Assembly: GCF_001570565.1 (NCBI RefSeq)
Contig: NZ_BBXE01000052.1
Coordinates: forward strand, 1 to 49,769
Origin: Herbidospora yilanensis
Lineage (GTDB): Bacteria; Actinomycetota; Actinomycetes; Streptosporangiales; Streptosporangiaceae
Direction: 5' to 3'
DNA: 49,769 bases
Shown here: positions 7,347 to 16,310 of the stretch, piece after piece
How the letters are laid out: each line of letters begins with the position of its first letter
Numbering within the stretch: position 1 is the first letter of the stretch
Program-made: the position numbers and the translations under genes
Notes under the pieces: generated by a model
Database searches by the model: none
Seen by the model: the letters and a program-made list of their open reading frames with translations, nothing else
What the model was told of the DNA's origin: nothing

Positions 7347-8966
7347 TCATCTGCTGACGTACCAGAGGATCAAACCGGCGACCGTTCCTACGCTGAGCAA
7401 CACGCTGGCCGCGAACAGCAGCCGTCGCACCACCGTGTAGCTCAGCGGAGGTCGCCCCTCGGGCCGGGCGCGAGGCCGCCACGGTTCCCCGGCCGCCCGG
7501 TCGACCTTCCGGTCGCCGTTCAGGCCGGTCAGCCACGTCAGCAGCCCCGCGATCTCGTCCGGCTTCGGCGGCAGCCCCGACGTCGTGTAGCGCACCTCCG
7601 AGCCCCGGTTCGACAGGTCGCGGACCAGGTTCCCCATGCCCATGGTCGTCAGCCACGCCCGAGGGTCCTCCGACGCCCCCCGCCCGGTCGTCGTCCGGTC
7701 GAGGAGGTCGCCCTTGGTCACCACCACCGCGATCCGCCGCTGGCGTCCCCCGTCCGCGCGGGTGGAGAGCTCGTTGCGGACCCGGTGGACCGTGTCGGCC
7801 GGGTCCTCCCGTGAGGGCACCACGCCCCAGGCCGCCAGAAGGTCACGGTCGGCCGGGACGAGGCTGTCCTGGACGGCGGGCAGCGCGAACGGGTCGATCA
7901 GCAGGACCATCGCCTCGCCGTGCGCCAGGTAGCCCATCGCCTCGACGCGGCCGGCCCCGGTGTAGTGCTCTCCGGAGGGGTCGAACAGGTACAGGATCCG
8001 GGCTGACACGTCCAGGATGACCGCTTTCGGCAACTGGGTGCCCGTCTTGGTCATCGTCCCGGCCGCCAGTTGGTGGCGCAGACGGAGGAAGGTCTGCTCG
8101 TCGCCCTCGTCGACGAAGCCGGCCCCGGCCGTCTCCCGCAGGGCGTCGACGGCCACCGCCAGGAACGTCGTCTTGCCCGCGTCGGGTCCGCCGACCAGCG
8201 GGACGGGCTCCACCCGGACTTTGCCGATCTTGCCGGGCAACGTCCGGCCGCAGTGGGGGCACAGGGCCCGCAGCCGGTGGCGTCCGAGCAGGATCGTGGT
8301 CGGCAGCCGCGCGCCGCAGCGGCAGACGTGCCGGAAGGCCCCGTTCCGGTCGGGGCGCAGCGCCCGGTGCCGGGCCCCGCACGACGGGCACGCGTAGATG
8401 GGCCGGGCGATCCGCGCGTAGCACCCCGGATAGGGGCAGGCCTGGAGGATGCGCCGCAGCAGCATCACCGACTGCTCCACCCCGCGCAGCAGGCCGACGA
8501 ACGCCAGCCAGGCCAGCAGACCGGCCACCACCGTCACCAGGTAGGCCGCCGTGACCAGCAGCGCCACCACGCTCAGCGGCAACAGGGCGGCCAGCAGGCC
8601 GGCCATGACCGCCAGCCACAGGGGGAAGAGCACGTAGCGGCGCTCGTCCGACATCAGCACTCTGGTCAGGAAGCGGATGAGCCGCCGGACCCGCCCGTCG
8701 ACGAGGGGGACCGCCCCGGCCAGGACCGACCACCAGTCGTGCCAGACCTGGGAGACCAGGTAGTGCCGGTACGCCGGTTCGGCGCCCTCAGGCGGGGCGC
8801 GCACCCCGCGGTCGGGCAGCAGGACGCGGGCCGCCGTCGCGAAGTACGCCCCCAGCGCCCCCAGCACCGCCACCGCCACGGTCGCCGCGAAGACGACCGG
8901 GAAGACGAACGCGAAGGCCGCCCACATGGCGAGGAGCCAGAAGCCGGCGAGGACGAGCCACCACAT
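7347..8966 (-). CDS. Membrane-anchored zinc-ribbon TRAFAC-type GTPase
   Basis: The protein has 539 residues. Hydrophobic helices lie at about 3-48 and 112-160, and a C-terminal helix at about 515-536 ends in a short WYVSR tail. Between them are zinc-ribbon-like cysteine pairs (CPYPGC, CPSCG, CRCG, CPHCG, about 177-239). The GTPase core has Walker A GGPDAGKTT (259-267), a D-x-x-G-like DPSGE (329-333), LLIDP (355-359) and the specificity motif TKGD (417-420). It therefore looks like a membrane-tethered small GTPase with a metal-binding regulatory segment, of the kind named double-GTPase/DO-GTPase in conflict-system surveys (family name from memory). Its ATG directly follows the TAG of the GAP1-like gene. 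A second, soluble relative is encoded upstream at 11148-12254. Confidence 0.8.
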   Translation of the reverse strand: MWWLVLAGFWLLAMWAAFAFVFPVVFAATVAVAVLGALGAYFATAARVLLPDRGVRAPPEGAEPAYRHYLVSQVWHDWWSVLAGAVPLVDGRVRRLIRFLTRVLMSDERRYVLFPLWLAVMAGLLAALLPLSVVALLVTAAYLVTVVAGLLAWLAFVGLLRGVEQSVMLLRRILQACPYPGCYARIARPIYACPSCGARHRALRPDRNGAFRHVCRCGARLPTTILLGRHRLRALCPHCGRTLPGKIGKVRVEPVPLVGGPDAGKTTFLAVAVDALRETAGAGFVDEGDEQTFLRLRHQLAAGTMTKTGTQLPKAVILDVSARILYLFDPSGEHYTGAGRVEAMGYLAHGEAMVLLIDPFALPAVQDSLVPADRDLLAAWGVVPSREDPADTVHRVRNELSTRADGGRQRRIAVVVTKGDLLDRTTTGRGASEDPRAWLTTMGMGNLVRDLSNRGSEVRYTTSGLPPKPDEIAGLLTWLTGLNGDRKVDRAAGEPWRPRARPEGRPPLSYTVVRRLLFAASVLLSVGTVAGLILWYVSR

Positions 8967-11144
8967 CTACCGTTCTCCGCGCCCGAACAGCCGTCTCCGC
9001 TGGCCGGCCAGTTCCCGCAGGCCGGCGGCCAGTTCGGCGTCCTGTTTGAAGCGGGCCTCCATCGAGCCGAAGCGGCCCCAGTTGTTGACCTCGGAGCGGG
9101 CCCAGGCGTCCAGGCGGGGTTCGATCACCCCGGCGACGCGCATCCTGATCGCGATCTCCAGGAGGGCCATCTGCTGGTCGCGGTTGCGGCGGGGTTTGAG
9201 CCATTCGGGGATCAGCCAGCGGCGGGTCGCGTCGGTGACGGCCTTGGCGACCGTCGAGCGGAAGCGGGGGTCGCGGGCGGCCAGCACCTTCGCGGCGGTC
9301 GCGCGGGTCAGTTCGGCGAGTTCGGCGTTGCCCTCACGGGTGAGGTCGGTCAGGCGGTCGATCGCGCCGGCGGCGTCCACCGGCGTGGGGGCCGACGGCA
9401 GGCGGGCGGCGATCAGGGTCGCCTCGGCGTCGTCGGCGGGGAAGCCGGGCAGGCCGTCGCGGACACGTTCGGCCAGTGCCAGGGCCTCGCCGCTGGCCAG
9501 GCCCGCCTTGACGAACGCGCGGCCGGGGAGTTCGCCCAGGGTCGGGCTGGCGTCCATGCGGGGGCCGAGCAGGTCGACCAGGCGGCCGATCTCGCCCGGC
9601 GTCGGCTGCGCGGTCCAGAGCGACGGGAGGACCTGTTCGCGGAAGCCGTCGAACGCGCGGTCCATGAGCTCGGCGGTGGTCTCGACACGGTCGCGGCCCC
9701 CGTGGAGCGTCTGCCAGCGCAGCACCGCCACGCCGGTGCGGGGGGCGCGGCGCCAGTCGCGGCGGGCCCCGGCGAGCAGGCCGCACAGGGTGGCGCCAAC
9801 CTCGCCGGGGGCGGCCTCCAGGCCGGCCACGTATCCGGCGATCACCGGCTCGCGCCAGGCCGAGGGGACGCGGGCCAGCTCGGCCGCCGCCTCCTCCTGG
9901 TTGCCGGGCACGGCCCGCGCCGCCGCCGACTCCACCTCGGCCGCGTCGACCGGCAGGTCGCAGGCGTCGGCCACCCGCGCGATCCCGGCCACCTGGGCGG
10001 GGGTGACGGCCGACCGCAACGCGGCGGTGGCCTCTGCTCCGAGCGCGGACGCGTGGCCGGGGGGCGGCAGCCGTACCGGCAACGGCAGCGCCGGGTCGCG
10101 CAGCGCGAGCGACACGCACCGGGCCGCGCCCTCGGCGGCGTGGACGGCCACCTCGGCGGCCAGGTCGTAGGTCAGCAGCCCGGCCTGGGACGCCAGCCGC
10201 TGCCACGCCCAGTCGGGCAGGCCGCCCATGGACAACCGGGCGACGGCGGTCTGCTCCTCGGGGGAGACCGTGTGGTCGCCCCGGCACAGCGCCAGCAGCG
10301 CCGCCGCCGTCTCGGGGTCGTCGCCCAGTTCGCCGAGCGCGTCGAGCCCGTCGAGGTCGCCGCGCCGCCAGAACCCGGCGACGGTCCCGGCGAAGCGGCC
10401 GGTCCGCACCGGCGCGGGCGGCTCGTCGAGCCGGACGACGGTCGCGTCGACGTCGGGCGGGATCCGCACGTCGGGGGTGGTCCCGGCGATGACCTGGCCC
10501 GACGAGGCGGGGTCGGCCGTGTACGTCACGAACGACAACCGGATCGCCGACGCCCACGGCAGCGAGAACGAGATCACCGCGATCCACCGCACCACCTCGG
10601 CCACGTCGGCGCTGACCAGCACCAGCCGCCCGTGCCCCCGGGTGAGGAACAGCCGCACCGCCTCCAGCAGCCCGCCGAGCCGCACGTAGGCGTCGGGGCC
10701 GAGGGAGGCCAGCCACGCCACCAGCCCCTCGGGGTCGAGGAACGGGCCCGGCGACGGCTCCAGCGGGGGCAACTCCGGGCCGTCGGACGGCCGGGCGGCC
10801 CACCAGGGCGCCTCCCAGAACTCGATCGGCCGCAACCCGACCAGTTCCCCCTCGCCCGGCACCACGGCGTGCGCCAGGAAGTTCCCATAACGTCCGGAAT
10901 AGTCCTGGCCCAGGTAGACGCACCGGGCGAGCACCCCGGCCCCGTAGGCCATGGCGACCGGCAACGCGGCGATCTCGGCGGGGGTCGGCGCGAGCGGGGC
11001 GTCCGGCGGGGGCTGGTAGACCAGGTAAGGCGCGCTGCGCTCCCGCAGGACCGGCGGCAGGCCGGGGGTCTCGGCGGTCACCTGGAACCCCGAACGGCCC
11101 GAGGGTCCCGATTCGGCCGACGTGTAGTGGAGCTGCCAGGCCAT
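8967..11144 (-). CDS. GAP1-like GTPase-associated protein
   Basis: This large 725-residue soluble protein begins MAWQLHYTSAESGPSG and continues GFQVTAETPGLP. I recognise this start as that of the GTPase-associated protein 1 N-terminal family (GAP1-N2; name from memory). The first 250 residues are mixed alpha/beta (YGNFLAHAVV, IEFWEAPWW, LRLSFVTYTADP-like segments). The rest is helix-rich and repetitive, ending in a basic GQRRRLFGRGER tail. No enzyme motif is visible. In the surveyed systems GAP1 proteins sit between GTPases and are thought to modulate them. Here it lies exactly between the two GTPase genes, three bases after the first and touching the second. Function is therefore inferred from position and family, not shown. 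Confidence 0.75.
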   Translation of the reverse strand: MAWQLHYTSAESGPSGRSGFQVTAETPGLPPVLRERSAPYLVYQPPPDAPLAPTPAEIAALPVAMAYGAGVLARCVYLGQDYSGRYGNFLAHAVVPGEGELVGLRPIEFWEAPWWAARPSDGPELPPLEPSPGPFLDPEGLVAWLASLGPDAYVRLGGLLEAVRLFLTRGHGRLVLVSADVAEVVRWIAVISFSLPWASAIRLSFVTYTADPASSGQVIAGTTPDVRIPPDVDATVVRLDEPPAPVRTGRFAGTVAGFWRRGDLDGLDALGELGDDPETAAALLALCRGDHTVSPEEQTAVARLSMGGLPDWAWQRLASQAGLLTYDLAAEVAVHAAEGAARCVSLALRDPALPLPVRLPPPGHASALGAEATAALRSAVTPAQVAGIARVADACDLPVDAAEVESAAARAVPGNQEEAAAELARVPSAWREPVIAGYVAGLEAAPGEVGATLCGLLAGARRDWRRAPRTGVAVLRWQTLHGGRDRVETTAELMDRAFDGFREQVLPSLWTAQPTPGEIGRLVDLLGPRMDASPTLGELPGRAFVKAGLASGEALALAERVRDGLPGFPADDAEATLIAARLPSAPTPVDAAGAIDRLTDLTREGNAELAELTRATAAKVLAARDPRFRSTVAKAVTDATRRWLIPEWLKPRRNRDQQMALLEIAIRMRVAGVIEPRLDAWARSEVNNWGRFGSMEARFKQDAELAAGLRELAGQRRRLFGRGER

Positions 11145-11147
11145 GAC

Positions 11148-12254
11148 CTACCTCCGCACGCCGTCGAGCATCTTGAACCGGTGCAGGAGCCAGAGCAGCG
11201 GATCCTCCACCCGATAGGGGCGGATGCCGCCGGGGCCGACCTCGGCCTCCCCGGGCACCTCGCCGAGCGACGACAACGCGAAGAACGCGAAGTCGGCGTA
11301 GTTCTGCCGCAGATAGCGGTCGAGCCCCCCGGCCTGCCAGCTCTCCAGCAGCGCCCGGACCTGCTCGTGCACGCCCTCGTGGTCGTCGAGGTCGAAGGCC
11401 CCGGAGGGGGCCCGCGACCGGTGCAGCGCCGAGGACGTCTCGCGCCGCAGTACGTCGATCTTGCTGAGCGCCACCGCCACGGGGATCCTCAACGGCCCGT
11501 CCCCGGTGCGCAGCAGCTCCGTCACCCGGGCGATCACGTTCACCGGGTCGCTGTCGGGGTCGCTGTCGGGGTCGTCCGGCGGCTTCCGCAACGAGGAGGG
11601 GTCGACCAGGAACACCACGGCGTCCGAGGCCCGCAGGTAGCGCAGGTGCCGTTCGGTCACCTCGCGGCTGCGCAGGTCCTCGCCCGCCGTGTCGAACAGC
11701 ACCAGCGTCAGCGCGGCCCGGCGGCTCCGGAAGCGGCCCTTCACCGTCCGGGTCAGCAGATAGACGAGCGGGTCGCGCAGGGTGTCGGTCACCGCCGACT
11801 GGGTGGCCCGCAGCAGCCGGTGCTCGCCGAACAACGGCCGGGCGAAGTCGCGGCGGTAGCGTTCGATCGTCCGGTCGTCGCACGGCACCAGCGACGCGTC
11901 GAGCTCGGCGCCCACCCGGTTCATCAGCTCGTGCAGCAGCACCGCGATGTACGTGCTCTTGCCCGAGCCCTTGGCCCCGACGAGGGCGACGATCCGGCCG
12001 GGGTTGGCGCAGTACTCGGCGGCCAGGCCGCTGTGACACTCCGGGCAGACCCGCCGACCGGTGTCGCGCCCGCACGCCGGGCAGCCGGCCCGCCGTCCGG
12101 GCCGCCGCACCTGGAAGACCGGCGGCAGCGACGGGGGAGTGCCGCCCCGCAACCTCCCGAGGAGCTCGTCGGCCACCGGATCGCAGCCGCCGGAGCACCG
12201 GAACGCGATCCGGTCCTCGGCCACCCGGGCGAAGCAGTACGGACAGGTGATCAT
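11148..12254 (-). CDS. Soluble zinc-ribbon TRAFAC-type GTPase
   Basis: This 368-residue protein starts with the ATG that overlaps the FN3 gene stop (ATGA). It opens with zinc-ribbon cysteines (CPYC, CSGGC, CPAC, CPEC, about 4-73), followed by a P-loop VGAKGSGKST (92-101), the switch II motif DTAGED (188-193), FLVDPS (215-220) and the base-recognition SKID (264-267). The longer open frame running upstream to about 13541 is only antisense-like shadow of the FN3 gene in another frame; the cysteine-rich N-terminus and the coupled ATG fix the start. A short acidic run (DPDSDPDSDP) encoded by a 12-base tandem repeat separates two core strands. No membrane segment is present, in contrast to the second GTPase of the operon. 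This suggests a pair, one soluble and one membrane-bound, working with the GAP1-like protein encoded between them. Confidence 0.82.
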   Translation of the reverse strand: MITCPYCFARVAEDRIAFRCSGGCDPVADELLGRLRGGTPPSLPPVFQVRRPGRRAGCPACGRDTGRRVCPECHSGLAAEYCANPGRIVALVGAKGSGKSTYIAVLLHELMNRVGAELDASLVPCDDRTIERYRRDFARPLFGEHRLLRATQSAVTDTLRDPLVYLLTRTVKGRFRSRRAALTLVLFDTAGEDLRSREVTERHLRYLRASDAVVFLVDPSSLRKPPDDPDSDPDSDPVNVIARVTELLRTGDGPLRIPVAVALSKIDVLRRETSSALHRSRAPSGAFDLDDHEGVHEQVRALLESWQAGGLDRYLRQNYADFAFFALSSLGEVPGEAEVGPGGIRPYRVEDPLLWLLHRFKMLDGVRR

Positions 12255-14719
12255 GACCCCGCCTTCAGCCGCCGCACCGGCGGGCCGATCAGCTCGACTC
12301 CCGGGGCGAAGCACTTCAGCCAGTACGGCTTCGCCCGCCGGGGGGCGGCGACCTCGAACCGGGCGGGGGTCCGCACCCCGGTCCACTCGGCCAGCACCGT
12401 GCCCTGGTCCTCCGACAGCGGCTCCACCCGGCCCGGCCGCAGCACCAGCGCCAGCCGGGCCAGCGTCACCGGCCGCTCCGCGTCGACCTCGACGACCAGC
12501 CGCCGCCGCCAGAACGGCCCGGTCCGGGACAGGTCGTAACGCACCGTCGCCGCCGCCTCCAGCGACCGGGACAGGCCCGGCCCGCGCAGCCGCACCCCGG
12601 CCACCAGCGCCGTCGGCACCACCTCGACCGTGACGGGTTCGTCCTCGGCCACGTCGAGCCGGATCCCGCCCTGCGCCCGGTAGGACGCCGCGCTCACCAG
12701 CGTCGCCGCGCCGTTCACCACCACCTCGACCTCGGGCACGTCGGCCGGCCAGTCGAGCCCGACGTGGAGCGTGCGGCCGAGGCGCTCGGCGGTCAGCGAG
12801 CGCGGCGGGGTCAGGTTGACGTGCTCCCGCGCGCCGCCGATCGTGGCCAGGTCGCCCGCCACGGTCAGCGCCAGCAGCACCCCCGACGCCGCCCTGACCA
12901 GGTGGCCGTCGGGCGCGGGCAGCACCGCCAGGGCGCGGCCGGTGGCGCGCGCCTCGGCCAGGGAGACCGTGGTGCCGTAGGGCCACGGGGGAGCCGACTC
13001 CAGCAGCCGGAACTCCACGTGACCGGCGGGCGGCGGCGCGCAGCGCAGCAGGACCTGCCCGTCGGGCGCGGGTTCGACGGTGAACTCCTCGACGGGCACG
13101 GGACGGGCGTGCGGGGTGGCGCGGGCGCGGACCCCGGCCGTCGTCACCCCACCCGAATAGACCGCCTTGATCAGGTAGACGTGTCCGGTGCCGTTGTGCA
13201 CCTTCCGGTCGACGAAGCCGTCGCCGTCGAGCTCGATCGGCGTCCCGTCGCGGGTCACCACGACTCCGGCCGCCGCCGGAGGCCGGGTCCAGCGGCCGGT
13301 GACCAGGCCGTCGCCCGCCCGCACGCGCACGTCGGCGACCTCGGGCCGCACGGTGACGGGTGGCGCGGTGGTCACGCGGGCGGCGGCGGAACCCCGTCGG
13401 GCCACCACGCCGTAGACGACCGGCTCGTCGATCGGCGGTGCCGGGTCGGTCACGCGGAACGGCTCGCCGCCGTCGATGGGAAAGCCGTTTCTCAGGATTT
13501 CGTACGATATTTCGCCCGCCTTCGAGCCCGACGGCCGCCACGTGACGACCACCGACGCGCCGTCGGCCCTGGCCGTCACCTCCTCGGCGGGCAGCGGGGC
13601 CAGCCGCCGCTGCAGATCGGCCGCCCCCGGCAGGTCGGGCACCCGGCGCAGCGCGTCGGCCAAAGCGAGCCAGGCCTCGTCGGAGTCGCGGGCGGCCAGC
13701 GCCTTGTCCCGCAGCGCCTCGGCGGCGGCCAGCCGGGCCCGGATCTCGGCGGCCAGCTCCGCGGCGGGCCCGTCGAGCTCCGTCAGGGTGGCGGCCAGGT
13801 CGGCGGCGGCGTGGATCTCCCCGGCGTCGGCCAGCTCCCGCAGCCGCGCCCGCGGCCCGGCCGCGACCCCGGTCTCCTGCCGGACCGCGAACACCAGCCG
13901 CCGCGCCTCGGCGGCCTCCAGCCCCAGGTCGTCGACGGCGTGGCGGAGCAGGGTGTCGTCGTAGGGGTGCTCACGAACCCGTTCGCGCAACCGGGTCACC
14001 AGGTCGTAGCGGATCAGCGCCGCCGGGTCGGACCTCAGCGCGGTCAGCAGGGTGTCGGCCGCCGTCGTCCACGGTCCCCGCGTCCGCCGCCGCCAGTCGG
14101 CCTCCACCGCCGCGAGCGGCAGGCTCCCCGGGCGCAGCACCCGGTAGGGCCCCCTCTCGCCGAGTACGAAGGCGGCCAGGTGCCGCACCTGGAGCGTGTC
14201 GAGCGCCTCCCGGACCCGGTCGTAGGCGGCATAGGGCGAGACGGCCGGCAACGCCTCGGGCTCCTGGACGGCGACCCCCAGCTCACGCGCCAGCGGGCCC
14301 AGGTCGCAGCCGGTCGACCGGGCGATGCCGTCGGCCACCTCCGGGGTGACCATGCGCAGCCGTCCGGCCGCGTCGTCGAGCCGCCGACGGGCCTCCTCCA
14401 GCCTGGCGCGGTCGCGGGCCCCGGCCTCGGCCAGCGCGCTCCGCAGCGGCCCGAGGTCGCCGCCGGCCGCCGCGTCGAAGATCGGGGCCAGCCGGGCGTG
14501 GTCGGCTTCGAGCCGGTCGACGAGCCGCCGGAACTTGAGCTGGCTCCGCTGCCGCCGCCAGCACTGCCGCACGGCCCTGACCGTGTCGCCCACGTCGTCG
14601 CCGACGTCGGCCAGGTCGTGGCCCAGGGCGTACCGGACCAGCAGGTCGTCGGGCGGAGCGCCCGCCGCGCGGGCCGGATCGAGCACCTCCCGCACGTAGC
14701 GGGCCTCGTCGAAGGGCAT
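12251..14719 (-). CDS. Helical plus FN3-domain adaptor-like protein, function unknown
   Basis: The protein has 822 residues and no catalytic motif I recognise. Residues 1-375 are helical and charged (repeated Arg/Glu/Ala heptad-like stretches), consistent with a protein-binding scaffold. From about 376 there are two to three fibronectin type III-like beta domains (for example VVVTWRPSGSKAGEISYEILRNG and the following VYLIKAVYSGG strand pattern). A further beta-rich C-terminal region follows, ending PYWLKCFAPGVELIGPP. There is no signal peptide, so the FN3 modules are probably intracellular, which is unusual. It lies seven bases after the Hsp70 gene and is coupled by ATGA to the GTPase gene. 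A role as substrate-recruiting or scaffold subunit between the chaperone and the GTPases is a guess. Confidence 0.7.
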   Translation of the reverse strand: MPFDEARYVREVLDPARAAGAPPDDLLVRYALGHDLADVGDDVGDTVRAVRQCWRRQRSQLKFRRLVDRLEADHARLAPIFDAAAGGDLGPLRSALAEAGARDRARLEEARRRLDDAAGRLRMVTPEVADGIARSTGCDLGPLARELGVAVQEPEALPAVSPYAAYDRVREALDTLQVRHLAAFVLGERGPYRVLRPGSLPLAAVEADWRRRTRGPWTTAADTLLTALRSDPAALIRYDLVTRLRERVREHPYDDTLLRHAVDDLGLEAAEARRLVFAVRQETGVAAGPRARLRELADAGEIHAAADLAATLTELDGPAAELAAEIRARLAAAEALRDKALAARDSDEAWLALADALRRVPDLPGAADLQRRLAPLPAEEVTARADGASVVVTWRPSGSKAGEISYEILRNGFPIDGGEPFRVTDPAPPIDEPVVYGVVARRGSAAARVTTAPPVTVRPEVADVRVRAGDGLVTGRWTRPPAAAGVVVTRDGTPIELDGDGFVDRKVHNGTGHVYLIKAVYSGGVTTAGVRARATPHARPVPVEEFTVEPAPDGQVLLRCAPPPAGHVEFRLLESAPPWPYGTTVSLAEARATGRALAVLPAPDGHLVRAASGVLLALTVAGDLATIGGAREHVNLTPPRSLTAERLGRTLHVGLDWPADVPEVEVVVNGAATLVSAASYRAQGGIRLDVAEDEPVTVEVVPTALVAGVRLRGPGLSRSLEAAATVRYDLSRTGPFWRRRLVVEVDAERPVTLARLALVLRPGRVEPLSEDQGTVLAEWTGVRTPARFEVAAPRRAKPYWLKCFAPGVELIGPPVRRLKAGS

Positions 14720-14726
14720 CGCGGGG

Positions 14727-16310
14727 TCAGCTGACCGTCAGGTGCGACAGGCTCGCCCGCGACTCGGCGACGTCCTCCTCCGTCATGCCGCCGATCTGCA
14801 CGTTCAGGTCGAGCTGCTGCCCCGTCTCGTGCTCGCGCGCGGTCACGTGGAGCAGCCCGGAGGTGTCGAGGGTGAACGTCACCTCGATCGGGAACCCGGC
14901 CGGTTTCCCCGGTGGGATCGCCAGGTCGCCCTCGGCGATGCGGTTGTTGTCCTCGACCGCCTCCGACGCCTCGGCCCCGGCCTGCTCCATCACCTCGATG
15001 GCGACCCGGGTCTGGTAGTCGTCGAGGGTGGCGAACCCCTCGGTCACGTCGGCGGGCAGCGGGTCGTTGGCCTGGACCAGATGGGCGACGTACTCGCGGC
15101 GGGTGTTCACCGAGACGGCCTTGATGCCGAAGGCCCGCGAGGCGACCGTCTTGATCGTGCGCCCGGCGATGCGCTGCCGCTCGCCCGAGCTCAGGCCCGC
15201 GCGGGCGGCCATCTCCTCGGCCTGTTCGCGGGCTCCGCCCGCCAGCAGCCGCCGGTACGTCTCCTCGAAGGCGTAGAGGGCCGCGCCCTTGGCCACCGCG
15301 AGGTCGGGGTCCTGCAACCGGGGCTGCACCCCGAGCTCCTTGGCCAGCGCCTCGGCCACCGACGGCATCTTCGACGAGCCGCCCACCAGCACCAGGTGGT
15401 CGAACGACTCGACGCCCTTCGACCGGGCGGTCGCCAGGGTCCGGCGGGTGATCTCGACCGTGCGGTCGAGCAGGTCGCGGGTGAGCCGCTCGAAGTCCTC
15501 GCGCGACACCTCGGCCTTGGCCACCCGGCCGTCGTGCATGACCCGGACGGTGTGCCGGGTCCGCGAGGTCAGCGACTTCTTCAGCTCCTCGGCGTCGCGG
15601 CGTAACTGCTGCTCGGTCTGCTTGTCGTCGAGCGGGTCGGTCACGTCGGGGTGTTCCAGCCGGAACCGTTCGGCCAGCAGCTCGACCAGGCGGTCGTCCC
15701 AGTCGGCGCCGCCGAGCTCGTGGTCGCCGTCGGTGCACACGACCTCGATGTCGCCGCCGGTCAGGGTGATGACGGTGGTGTCGAAGGTGCCGCCGCCCAG
15801 GTCGTACACGAGGATCCGGCAGTCTTCGCCCGGGTTGAGCACGCCGTAGGTGATCGCGGCGGCGATCGGCTCGGAGATGATGTCGATCACGTTGAGCCCG
15901 GCGATCTGACCGGCCTTGCGGGTCGCGTCGCGCTCGGCCGCGCCGAAATAGGCCGGGACGGTGACGACGACGTCCTCGACGCGGGAGCCGGTGGCCATCT
16001 CGGCGTCGGCGGCCAGCTTCCGGAGCACGAACGCCGAGATCTCCTCGGGCGTGTAGGGCCGCCCGTGCATGGTGCGGGTGACGTCGAGGCCCATGTCGCG
16101 CTTGACGCGGCTGACCACCAGGTCGGGTTCGAGGACCGCGCTGTCCTTGGCGGTCTGGCCGACCACGACGTTCTCGGGCGTCTCGAAGAACACCACCGAG
16201 GGCGTCGTGTCGGCGTCTTCGGCGTTGCGGTGGACCGTCGGCCGGCTCACGTCGTCGACGCTCGCGATGCAGGAGTAGGTGGTGCCCAGGTCGATGCCGT
16301 GCACGGCCAT
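14727..16310 (-). CDS. Hsp70-family chaperone-like ATPase, short form
   Basis: The ATPase domain is clear: phosphate-1 motif GIDLGTTYSC at residues 5-14, a VTVPAYF strand, phosphate-2 DLGGGTFD and the adenosine motif LVGGSSKMP. A substrate-binding beta domain follows (PPGKPAGFPIEVTFTLD, GLLHVTARE). The protein ends at residue 527, so the alpha-helical lid of DnaK (normally to about 620-640) is essentially missing. An unusual linker (about 365-420, REQAEEMAARAG and onward) stands between the two domains. Its start overlaps the stop of the GrpE-like gene by one base (TGATG). No dnaJ or hspR lies nearby, so this is not the housekeeping dnaK operon. It is more likely a dedicated chaperone ATPase of the downstream GTPase/nuclease operon. 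Confidence 0.88.
   Translation of the reverse strand: MAVHGIDLGTTYSCIASVDDVSRPTVHRNAEDADTTPSVVFFETPENVVVGQTAKDSAVLEPDLVVSRVKRDMGLDVTRTMHGRPYTPEEISAFVLRKLAADAEMATGSRVEDVVVTVPAYFGAAERDATRKAGQIAGLNVIDIISEPIAAAITYGVLNPGEDCRILVYDLGGGTFDTTVITLTGGDIEVVCTDGDHELGGADWDDRLVELLAERFRLEHPDVTDPLDDKQTEQQLRRDAEELKKSLTSRTRHTVRVMHDGRVAKAEVSREDFERLTRDLLDRTVEITRRTLATARSKGVESFDHLVLVGGSSKMPSVAEALAKELGVQPRLQDPDLAVAKGAALYAFEETYRRLLAGGAREQAEEMAARAGLSSGERQRIAGRTIKTVASRAFGIKAVSVNTRREYVAHLVQANDPLPADVTEGFATLDDYQTRVAIEVMEQAGAEASEAVEDNNRIAEGDLAIPPGKPAGFPIEVTFTLDTSGLLHVTAREHETGQQLDLNVQIGGMTEEDVAESRASLSHLTVS

Noticed and set aside
11553-11580. 12-base tandem repeat (GTCGCTGTCGGG units) as a regulatory repeat
   Set aside because: It lies in frame within the GTPase gene and simply encodes the acidic DPDSDPDSDP run.
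8070-12539. Very long open frame (about 1489 codons) on the plus strand opposite the GTPase/GAP1 genes
   Set aside because: It is an antisense shadow caused by GC-rich third positions; its protein is low-complexity Arg/Gly/His/Gln-rich with no domain, while the minus strand carries coherent domains and coupled starts.
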